From Paragyromitra xinjiangensis (taxonomy: Eukaryota > Ascomycota > Pezizomycetes > Pezizales > Discinaceae), in the NCBI GenBank assembly GCA_038503065.1, contig JBCAMK010000017.1:186001-250000 (forward strand): 64,000 nucleotides of DNA, written 5' to 3'. Shown one piece after another: positions 55,184-64,000 of this stretch. The notes below the pieces were generated by a model. That model had not been told where the DNA came from, did not search any database, and was given only the letters and a program-made list of their open reading frames with translations. Numbering within the stretch: position 1 is the stretch's first letter; every line of letters begins with the position of its first letter. A program made the position numbers and the translations under genes.

Positions 55184-56219
55184 TATCAGAAGCCTCAACT
55201 GCTGTTTTCAGGATTTTAATTGGTCAAATGAACCCAGGGTGTGAACCAGGTTGCCAAGCCCACCCTCCGCGCCTTCTCGCGCCATAGTCCTTCCTGCCCA
55301 AGCCTACGACGCAACGACCAATGCAAGAGGAATCTCATGCGGTCCTGGATCTCTTAGCTTGTCCTCTTGTGGTTCGTGGGTGTTATTGCTAAGAAAGGGC
55401 GGTAATTAGTCACACCATGCCATCTGTTGAACCTAAACCCTTATCGATGACTTCAAGTCACGAATATCACTCGAAATTCTCGTGAGCAAGCCACTTTGTG
55501 TCACGTGAGTAGAAAATTGTGGCTGTACGCCGCCTATGGACAGACCTTTGAGTTTCCCGTCCGGCATATCTGCCCCTATCGAATTTGAGTGGGTGTTGGT
55601 AGGGGTGAATTCGAAGACTCCGGATCCCTTCTGGCGCTAGCTATCTACTTTTTGCTTCCAAGCTGTGCCAAAATTTCAAAGTTGTAGGTTCAGATTTGTG
55701 AAACTATTATACTTGTGGGGAGAATAAGCTCCCGCGTTGTAGTATAGATATAGGTGGTTATAACGGTATATGCACGGGAAGTTATTCTTGTCGCAAGTAC
55801 AGTCCTGATATACAAACCGTACGGGCAAAACCACCAAGATATCGCCTTCTTTACGAGGGGCTTCCGGGCTGGATGTAAGGGGGAAATGAGAGGAACAAAA
55901 GGACCTTGCAACGCCTTTGACGGTTCTATTTTATGCACAACTGCATGTGCTGATTCCCCCTAGGATTAATCATGAAAATAAATAAAACATAAGTTTTAGA
56001 GCGAAGAAATAAAGAATCAACAAAAGAAATCTAATATAGAGAGTCAACTATATATGTGAATAGTCTACTACTAATCAAATATTTGTCGAGAGTTGATGCT
56101 AAGAGTTGCATTGGTTGTGAGATTTCATAACTATAATATCTGTGTCAGGAGTAACACGACGCGGAGTCACTTGGCTAGAACTTGCAACTTACTATTTGGT
56201 GGGTTTGAGCTATCTTAAT
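55184..56219. other. Gene-poor stretch downstream of copy 4
   Basis: Nothing called. Around 55860-55940 is a block (CAACGCCTTTG, ACTGCATGTGCT) that recurs near 47480 and 52400, at the same distance below copies 2 and 3: it is part of the duplicated unit. Confidence 0.6.
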
Positions 56220-56973
56220 TTACCCCCCTTCTGGCCGTTGGGTCTCGTGGCTGTCGAGATATCGTGTGGGTAGATGGTTACCTTGCGTACCGCTACCTTC
56301 AGGCGGCAGTCTTGCTGGTGATGGTAATGTTGGTTGAAGATGGTGAATGTTCAATACATTACAGTTGTTGTAGTTATGCATTGTTGTAGGCGTGAGGAGT
56401 CTACTCGGGCTCCCCAGCGGTAGAGCAACATCTGCATCGATACGTCCGGCGCTTTTCTAGCCGCTCCAGCATGTTAGTCAGCTCTACGTGGGGTAGGCCA
56501 GGCTGTAGAGGCCGGTCCGATGAGCGTGATCTGGATTCTAGTCAAATCAAAGTTGCATTCGTTAAAAAACCTCCGTGATGATCACCCTCCAGCTGTTGAT
56601 TATTAAATTCTTCGTTGAATATATAGTATCTTGACGTCACCGCGAGGGTGTTGTATCACAACATGAGGATGTATAGAAATTTCATGAAACACACCTTTTT
56701 CATCCGTATTCGGCAGCATTTTAATTTTTGAATAAGGGCAATAAAAGCGATTAGGATGCCCACAACGCCGGTAACGAGAGCAATTATGTCGCCGCAATTT
56801 AGGCTCGTGTTTTGAACTTTACATCCGGTATTCTGATCTATTCTGCTACTGTCTGCAGAAGCGGTTGTTGTTGGGTCTCCATTGATATGCATTGAGAGTG
56901 TATATGTGGCTATAGCTAGCGCTGTGGAGGTGATTTCGGAGATTTGTCGACGGCCGATAATAAACGAAGTCAT
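56220..56973 (-). CDS. Small membrane protein family, copy 4 (intact)
   Basis: Exon 1 56695-56973 (93 codons), intron 56457-56694 (238 bp, GTGTGT donor, CTAAC branch, CTAG acceptor), exon 2 56220-56456 (78 codons and stop). 171 residues. Starts MTSFIIGRRQISEITS; transmembrane segment IIALVTGVVGILIAFIALIQ; KCCRIRMKK; exon 2 has MHNYNNCNVLNIHHLQPT and GNHLPTRYLD. Same architecture as copy 3 and exon 1 exactly the same length. Confidence 0.78.
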
Positions 56974-57639
56974 AGTTTAGGTGAGTTAGTAAGGAAAATA
57001 AGAAAGATGATCATGAGGGAAGTTGGGAAAATTTCGTGAGAATAATTAGGGCCTGCCCGGCTATGAATACTGGGGAGATAATGATATTTATAAGAGAGAT
57101 GCGGCCTAGGTATTTTTGAAATGTGTTACTATTACGGAGCCGAATTCTGGGCTAAGCAGGGAAAAGATAGGCGGCCAGCAGGAACTGAATTTTGGGTATT
57201 ATTTAGCTGTGGTTGGAAGGGCGTGTCTACTTACATCCTCAGACAAGCAGACCGTCGAATGATCGATAAGAGATTAACGTATAAAAATATTGAGAAAAGC
57301 TTCAAGATCCGTCCAATAAGCCCTCCCAGCTCAGAAGTGTTTTAGTGGAGTGTGCGACCATGTGATTTTGTGGGCCAGGATGGAATTCCGAAGGAGAAGT
57401 CATCAAGCAACAAGATATCGATAGACTCCTCAAACCATTGCCTTCCTATCTCGGCTGTGCTATAATGGGAGAAAGTGGGTGTGACTACGTTGATGGAACG
57501 GTGAAGAAAGAGACGTTGAACATCACTAGCTCGGCTACGCCTAGGAAGTATGTACATGTACTCTAGGTGTGTGGTACGTGTTCTTGTCAGCGGGAAGAGG
57601 CGAGGAAAAAATTCTAAGACCTCCGCTCCCCCTCAGCTC

Positions 57640-58200
57640 GGGAGCGCTTCCGTGGGTGTGTATGCGTTTGTATGGAGAAGTGTGTGGCTACGTGTCCGTG
57701 CGGAAGAGAGGAGGAGAGACGTCAAACGCCATTGGTATAAGTCTATGGCTTTTGTGGCAAATGAGGGGATCAAGTATCGCGACGAAGCTCATACCACGAT
57801 CTGTTTCAATGTAGGTTTTTTGTGACGAATAAGGGGGGTCAGATATCACGACAAGCTACACACTCATCTGTTTCACGACGATGCTACACACTACGATCTG
57901 CCTTAGTTTAAAAAGTGGTTTGTGGCTACGTGTTTCTGTGGATCAAGAGAAACTAGACGGGAGGATTATTGGTGAAGTGGTGTGTATGTATGGACTGGGG
58001 AGGGCGAAGAAAGATTGTATCTAAAATCCTTTCCTTACTCGCCAAGCTGCGTTTTAAGGTGAAAAAGCGGGTGTGTGCTACGTGTTTGTATGGACTGAGA
58101 GAAGAGGGTGAAAAGAAGATGGGGTTCTAAGATCCATCCCAGGATTTCGTCTTCGCTAAACTACGTTTTAAGGTGTGAAGCTATGTGGCTGTACTCTACA
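57640..58200. repeat. Diverged tandem repeats of about 80-150 bp
   Basis: Phrases GTGTGGCTACGTGTYYGTRTGGA, AAGATYYATCC and CTACGTTTTAAGGTG recur near 57670, 57910, 58000 and 58080-58190. Overlapping open frames are not recognisable proteins. Confidence 0.6.
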
Positions 58201-58299
58201 GCGTACGGCAAAAGGTATCGGGAAACGGGGTCTACTGACGGGGCTCTGTGGCCAATCTAGGTGCTAGAATCTTCCTCGTAAACTCTAAGACGTGTGTTG

Positions 58300-58608
58300 T
58301 CACCAGCTCTGGAGCAACCCTACGAGTGTCGTGCAGCGATGCTGACTAGACTCAGGCAACTCGAGCAACTCGGGCACCTCATCAAGGCTGAGAGGGACCC
58401 CCCACCGCGCAGTAGTGGAGGGATTTCTCCAATCCCGGCTGCAGTCACGGTACCGGTTCAACATTTCTGATGGACCGGGAGATGAAGGAGACCGACTGAT
58501 AGGTAGTGGCTTTTCCAGATCCCCTATCAGAGTGCGGAGGATAAAGTGAAGTTCTTCGTTCAGGGCATACGACATCTCTACTCCAGCCAGATTATGGGAA
58601 TCCGGCAT
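58300..58608 (-). CDS. Doubtful 102-residue hypothetical protein
   Basis: Starts MPDSHNLAGVEMSYALNE. Composition is protein-like (ELHFILRTLIGDLEKPLP, LSLDEVPELLELPE), with no low complexity. No relatives that I know and no second copy here. It may be an exon of a larger gene or chance. Confidence 0.25.
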   Translation of the reverse strand: MPDSHNLAGVEMSYALNEELHFILRTLIGDLEKPLPISRSPSSPGPSEMLNRYRDCSRDWRNPSTTARWGVPLSLDEVPELLELPESSQHRCTTLVGLLQSW

Positions 58609-58619
58609 CTAGGGTAGGG

Positions 58620-60054
58620 TCGTCTCGAGTGGAGAGTTACAGGCACAAAAGGCCTAGAGAGGGTTTGATTGGCTACTTAATCTGGCCAACGATCTAGGGC
58701 ATGGGACGCCGAAGCCGCCGTGTTACCAGTTTTTTCAGTTGATTAGTCACGTGGCGATTGTTGAACTTGGCAGCGGCATAAGTAATTGAAGCCTTTCTTA
58801 TTGGCTCTCCGATCCAACCCATGAACTCCTGGTAGCCAAACGGGTAGTCTGGAGAAACCCTAACTCACTAAAACCGTGAAACTAATAGATTGATTAGTCC
58901 ATTAAGTATGTATATCCAACTACCCAGGAACCGTGAAGTTAGAACAGCTAAGGTACTGAAGTCCTAGTGAAAGGTCTCGGGTTGGTTACGTACGCCTTTC
59001 CCATCGAGGCTTAAAGTCATATAATAAGCCTCTTGCTATACTCTTAACCCTTCTTCGTGTGTAACCCCTTTGGGAATTGCAGTGGCTACTGGATACGAGT
59101 GACCTATCATGCTACTGTGTAGGTATTGTGTAACCCATGGAATGTTACAGTGGTCGGGTATCCACTGGTAGTAGGGCTCGGTCTCTTCTACTGGAATATC
59201 TTGTACTCCCATTCGCCTTACACCCAGCAGTCATATAGTAATCTATTAAGCTATTGGCATCTTTTTCCTTGATTTAATAGGTAGCTGGGATTTTGATAGC
59301 TGATCGAGCTATGCTAATCTACGGTCACTATCGCCACAGAAACTCCTCTTGGTGGGGTTCTATTGCTATTGCCTTATTAGCAAATGTTTTCTTAGGGATA
59401 GTGTGCCTACACCTTCTCGCACTATTCCTAAGATGTGCTTTGCCGAGTAACTCTAGGAGCATGCCCTGAACGAAGTGAAGGGTTATGGGGTGGTAAGAGC
59501 CTAGCGGATTTTTGATTGGCTGCCCAGTCCAGCCAGTGAATTCCGGTAGCAACCAACCTAACAGGGATCTGACAAACCCTAACCCAATATCAAGGACTTT
59601 CAGGCTAGGAATCCCCGAGGTCCCAACTGTGAGTTTTTCACTTGATACTGAGGCAAGCCCAAAGCTCAAGACTCTTGGTGTTCTAGATATGGTTCTTCGG
59701 TCAGGGCATGCGACCCTCGGCTGGATCGGGGTCTGGGCTGGCTGGCCCAGGATCTGGGGGTTATCTCGAGTGGGTGGTCCTCAATCTAAGGTCCGTATTA
59801 TCGGTTCGGGATACTATATTGGGTACCCTTTTCACCCTCAGCCCTAAGCAAACTGCCAGAGCCACGAATATCTGCACTCTTTTACGGGTGATCCATATGT
59901 AAATAAAGCTACGTAATTGATCACAAAATAAGTGGAGTTAACAAAATATTACAACCCTAGTAATATGCACGACAGCTCCTCTAGTAAACACCCTTCCGCT
60001 CTTAATCTTATTGCTCTTTATAAGAAAAAAGTTCGATCACACATCCCAATCCCC
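58620..60054. other. Intergenic, below PIF1
   Basis: No gene supported. Two related segments (58798-58868 and 59509-59600) share TGGCTSYCCRRTCCARCC and AAACCCTAAC phrases. An open frame at 59328-59669 overlaps these and is not called. About 59890-60054 is the PIF1 downstream DNA duplicated at 49669. Confidence 0.55.
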
Positions 60055-62928
60055 TTACCCTCTCATCATCAACTCCTCCTCATCATCCTCATCCGGATAC
60101 TCCTCCCTCTTCTTCTTCGCTTCAGCCGCCGAATACAAACTCTTATAAAACTCTCTAACCTTTTCGTGTGCCATGACCTTCTTCGCATCAAACCGCAGGA
60201 CCTGCAATCCTTCTTGGCAAGTCGCCCTGCTAAGCGCCACGTACGCCTGACCCTTCTCGAACACCTTCCCGAGATCGACTTTAACGCGTTCGAGCGTTTG
60301 TCCCTGTGCTTTGTGGATTGATAGTGCCCAGGCAAGGATGAGCGGGATTTGAGTTCGGCATGCCTGGACCTCACCGGATGGAAGCTCAACTTTCCATTGC
60401 TCGGGCTGGACGAGCAGTTGTCTGCTCGTGCCGTCCGGGAGGACGAATTCGACCAGCGGCCAGAGCCTCGCTGTGGTTTTCCCTTCACTACTTGCCCGAG
60501 CAAGTTCTTGTATCCGCTTATAGTTCTTTGGTATTTCCTCGCCTTCTTCGTCATATTTCAGCGCTGCGTTCCACGCTTCTGGGTTATCCTGGACTAGATC
60601 AAATGTCTTCTCGTTCATAAATCCTACTATACGCCCCAATGACCCATTGACGAGCCCGTCGTCGACATTCTTGATAAGCATGACCTGGGAGTTGATTTTC
60701 AGCTCGATTGCTGCAGGCGCCATGCAATTACTGAGAAGTTTATCGCGGTGACCCCTGTCGGTAATTGTACCGCTGTCTTCAGCACGATATGTTTCTGATT
60801 TGCCTGTGAGAACACGCATTTTAGAATTGTTGGCAGTATCGACTTCTTGACGGGTTGGGAATAGTTCAGTGGGCTCGAGGCCATCATCGTAGGCGATAGG
60901 GCGAGCAAGGCGACGGAACACTGCTTCAGAAGGAGCAGAAAGAAAACCCAATCGCATTTCATTTAGAATAGAAGCGAATTCTAGGGTTGATTAGTATGTC
61001 TTAATGTAGCTTATGAGTGAATCATGGATTATCACTCACCAGGGTCTTTTTGCCTAAATACCTGTGTTAGGCCAATGGTATGCTCGATGGTTGTATTCCA
61101 ACTATCCGCATCGAATGCAAACTTCGCCACTTTCCCATAATCTGGCACCGGCGGCAGCTGGAAGAAATCTCCTGTCACCACCAGTTGAATTCCTCCAAAC
61201 GGCCTTCCGTTATTTTTTATGGTTCTCGCGATTGCCTCAAGTTTGTCGAAGAGTTCACCGTCAACCATAGAGATTTCATCAATAACAAGTACTTTGGTGT
61301 TTAACCATCGCGTCTTGGCTTTGACGTTTTTCTTGATCTTTTTGACAAGATCTGGGACAGCCTCTTTACCAAGACCAATACCGGCGAAACTGTGGAGAGT
61401 TACACCACCAACGTTACAAGCGGCAAGACCAGTAGAAGCAGTGACGGCTACCGCACCCGATTTCCTTGCCCATTTGTCTCGAAGAGAGTGGATGACTTCT
61501 CGCATGAGGACGGATTTTCCCGTACCTGGGTATTAGTCAGTAAAGTGCGAGTCCAGCTATCACTGCGGAGAGTGAATGATCGATATATTGAGATTTGCGA
61601 AAAGTCGAAAATACTCCAATTGGACGAAAGTTGCACCAACCAGCAGATCCTGTAAAAAACACACTCTTCCCCGATTCCAACACTAGGTCCAACACGTGCA
61701 TCTGCTCCGCACTCAACTGCATCTTCTTCTGCTTCAGCACTTTTTTCTTTTCACCTCCTGACCCTGCAGCTGTACTCATCGATCTTTTCTGCTCTGCATT
61801 CTTCCTTGAAGCCTTCTTCAAGTCTGATGCCGTCATATCCCACGGAAGTTGATTATCTGGCCCTGGATTTGGCCTTTTGGGTGGTGCCTTTGTCGATATA
61901 GATGGCGCTTTGAATGTAGATAGCAATTTTGGTGCCGTTGCAGCTTCCGTCTTTCCAGCCCAAGGAACCTTTCGTTTCTTCTTAGGAACATCAATTTCCT
62001 CGGTCAGATCCACTATTTCTGCTGGAGCCCTAGAAGAAGGCCTGGTAGGTGGACCCAGATATTCCACAGGAGAGGAAGACCATGGTAATGGAGCACTGCT
62101 ATTAGGGATAGCAGGATGTAGCGAGTTACTCTTATTCTGTGGTTCATCCTTAATACTATCGTAAGCTCTCTTATTAGGCGTTGATTCGCGGGAACTTTTA
62201 TTAAGAGAGGGCGAAACCCTCGGCAGTGGAGGCGATGGCACGCTGAAACTAGCGGGCGAGTTCCCAAAACTGTAACTCGGAGACTCTTGGGTAATCGAAT
62301 CATCAAAATTCAGATCTCCATCATCTTCAAAGTCACCTTCGTCAAAGAACACAGCTTGGTGAAGAGCCGATAGTTGAGTCTGGGGTTTGGAGTCCCAGGA
62401 CGATGCACTAGACTGGGACTGATATGCACTTTCCGTAAAGGAGGAGGATACGCTGTTGAAGGCACGAGAAACTGTTCCCCTGGGTTTCAACCCTTGTGAT
62501 GGATTCGTCCTTTGTGGTGGGGGGTTGCTCCTGTTGATAACAGTACTCAGAGATGGGCCATGTGAAGGTCTCTTTGACGGTGGCGCGTTATATCTACTCG
62601 GAGCTTTCGTTTGGAAGCTAGTAACAGAGATTTGGCTCTGCTTGGGGGGCGGTGGTGGGAGGGGGGCAGGCTTTTGCTGCTGCTGTTGCTCTTGTTGTGC
62701 CAAGCGGTGCTGTAAGCCATTGCCAAACATATCGTGATAAGCGGAGGAAAGAGCGGAAGCTGGTGCGTGGTTGAATCGCCCTCGAAGCGCAGCAGCAGTA
62801 GGGGAGGGAGTGGGGTTGGTGAAGCAGGAGGTGGAAGCGAAGGGTTGACGTGGTGAAACGCGGAGGAGACTCGGTAGAAGGAAAGGAAAGAACAAGGACA
62901 CTCTCCGACGGGACCAGCCACCCACCAT
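60055..62928 (-). CDS. PIF1: PIF1-family 5-prime to 3-prime DNA helicase
   Basis: Exons 61641-62928, 61525-61040 and 60980-60055, total 2700 bp, 899 residues, all phases consistent; introns 115 and 59 bp. The Walker A motif is split by intron 1 (FFTGSAG, then TGKSV). Others: [39 protein letters not shown] (Walker B), [18 protein letters not shown], and near the C-terminus [16 protein letters not shown] and [19 protein letters not shown]1 helicases unwind DNA at telomeres, G-quadruplexes and mitochondrial DNA. The N-terminus (Arg-rich, Ser, few acids) could target mitochondria; the next 300 residues are disordered and end with a KKRKVPWA nuclear-type signal. The start at 62928 is the first ATG in frame. 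It is the only clear host gene of this window. Confidence 0.93.
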
Positions 62929-64000
62929 TCACTGAGATTGCAATTGGGGAGATTTGGGCAATACACAAAAGAACAACAATGACACGGTAATTGGGGTACA
63001 CGCAGGGGGTGGTCCTGACTCTTTCGCGAGCAACTGGGGGTGGAGGCGATAAGTGATTGGCAGCCATCAGACGCGCTGGTGTTGGGATCGCGCCAAGCAT
63101 CTAAAGAGCCTGCAGAAGTCTGATTTGGGTTTAGGATCCCTCACAGTAATTTCCAGAACAACGTCCCCTGGGTCTGTCACACAAGAAATTGAAGCCACAG
63201 CTCCAGCCACGAAGCAGTACCTACCCGAATACTCCCTTCCCTAACCCTACACTACATGTATTTTCAGGGGAAAGATTCTCTAGTTGTATTTGCTCAAGTA
63301 TTTAGCTTGGGCGCGAACATTATCGAAATCTCTCCATTGTGATGTATGCAGGGCCAAGAAAAATTGGAACACAGTAACGATGCTGCAGTGTTTAAACGGG
63401 CGTATACGAAATATTTCTTACTGAGTTGATTGGATTCAGCTCGAACACGTGAAAAGTGGTGGACTTCCAAAGGCCCACTCGCAAAATTTTGATGGACAAC
63501 ACAAATTGAATTGTAGCCATTGCTAAAAAGCCACATGGGACTTTCTCAAAGGGACTGATGTTTCACCAGTCTGCCATAGAAGGAAATGTGAAAATTTAGG
63601 GGAAATTTTTCTCTAGGGAGCCAAAAATGGTATAAAGTTAATCCGAAAGGCCGTAAAGATCGTGTGTAAGTAAATCACAATGCATATGCCAAGGTTTGCT
63701 TTTAATATTGTTTTAGCGAATATACTATGCTACTGTCTTAATCTTTTCCATATACGAATATTCAGTTCCCTAATGAGGGAATATTACAAATACCGAACAA
63801 CGAAATAAGTCAAGCACCAACCATTTGATCAGAAACGCCGCCACAGCTCTGCATACATATGTGTCTTTAGGCGGCCCGTGCCGTAAGTTACCAGTACCTC
63901 GGAGCCCTACAGACCGCAATAAGACAAAGTGCATATAGGCGATACGCTGGCGCAGGTTCTTGGCAGACCCGATTTATCACTGACTGCTGCTTTCTTGGTC
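62929..64000. other. Intergenic, upstream of PIF1
   Basis: Holds the presumed PIF1 promoter. No other gene is supported; short open frames here match nothing. Confidence 0.5.

Noticed and set aside
58300..59669. Protein genes at 59328-59669 and nearby frames
   Set aside because: They overlap duplicated non-coding segments and resemble no protein; only 58300-58608 kept, with low confidence.

Overview
The window is fungal nuclear DNA. The only ordinary conserved gene is a PIF1-type mitochondrial/nuclear DNA helicase with three exons (60055-62928, minus strand). Its N-terminal region resembles filamentous ascomycete PIF1 proteins. Short introns (about 50-290 bp), CTAAC/CTGAC-like branch sites and the transposon families present fit a repeat-rich filamentous fungus. 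An ascomycete, perhaps a pezizomycete, is my inference and is not proven.

Positions 2111-46427 form one 44.3-kb nest of transposons inside a single hAT element. The hAT ends are imperfect inverted repeats starting CAG, flanked by an identical 8-bp duplication CTCACAAC (2103-2110 and 46428-46435). Removing the insertions leaves about 3.5 kb, a normal hAT size. Nine of the inserted elements belong to one superfamily: each begins CATCAG (one CATTAG) followed by an A-run, ends with the inverse, and is flanked by a perfectly matched 2-bp duplication. They are E2 (2399-24668), E1 (3986-13292, inside E2), I-a (13902-15853, inside E2), I-b (17313-18773, inside E2), MITE-A (11067-11311, inside E1), MITE-B (20541-20788, inside E2), E4 (24963-26595), E5 (28492-36395) and E3 (37225-46206). 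Deepest order: hAT > E2 > E1 > MITE-A. E5 additionally received two head-to-tail Tad-like LINE copies.

E1, E2 and E3 are autonomous-type elements. With insertions removed they are about 9.06, 9.29 and 8.98 kb. All share one gene plan: a Plavaka-type transposase (T) divergent from protein B, and protein C downstream of B in the same direction. B matches no family I recognise. C carries a region resembling the fungal domain of unknown function DUF6532. Exon structure of C is conserved between elements. Removing each insert plus one copy of its 2-bp duplication restores the interrupted reading frame, which independently proves the nest. No transposase is intact: T1 and T2 carry in-frame TGA codons, T3 a 1-bp deletion. 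B1, B3 and C3 look intact.

The flanks (1-2102 and 46436-64000) are gene-poor. They hold four copies of a small two-exon membrane-protein gene family (189-467 partial, 47761-48555 pseudogene, 52672-53322, 56220-56973), several MITEs with TA duplications and CCGT termini, diverged tandem repeats, and a duplicated 3-prime end of the PIF1 locus at about 49670-50338. The transposon genes act on their own mobility; I see no sign that they serve the host. The small membrane family and the T-B-C transposon system are the two things here that look undescribed.
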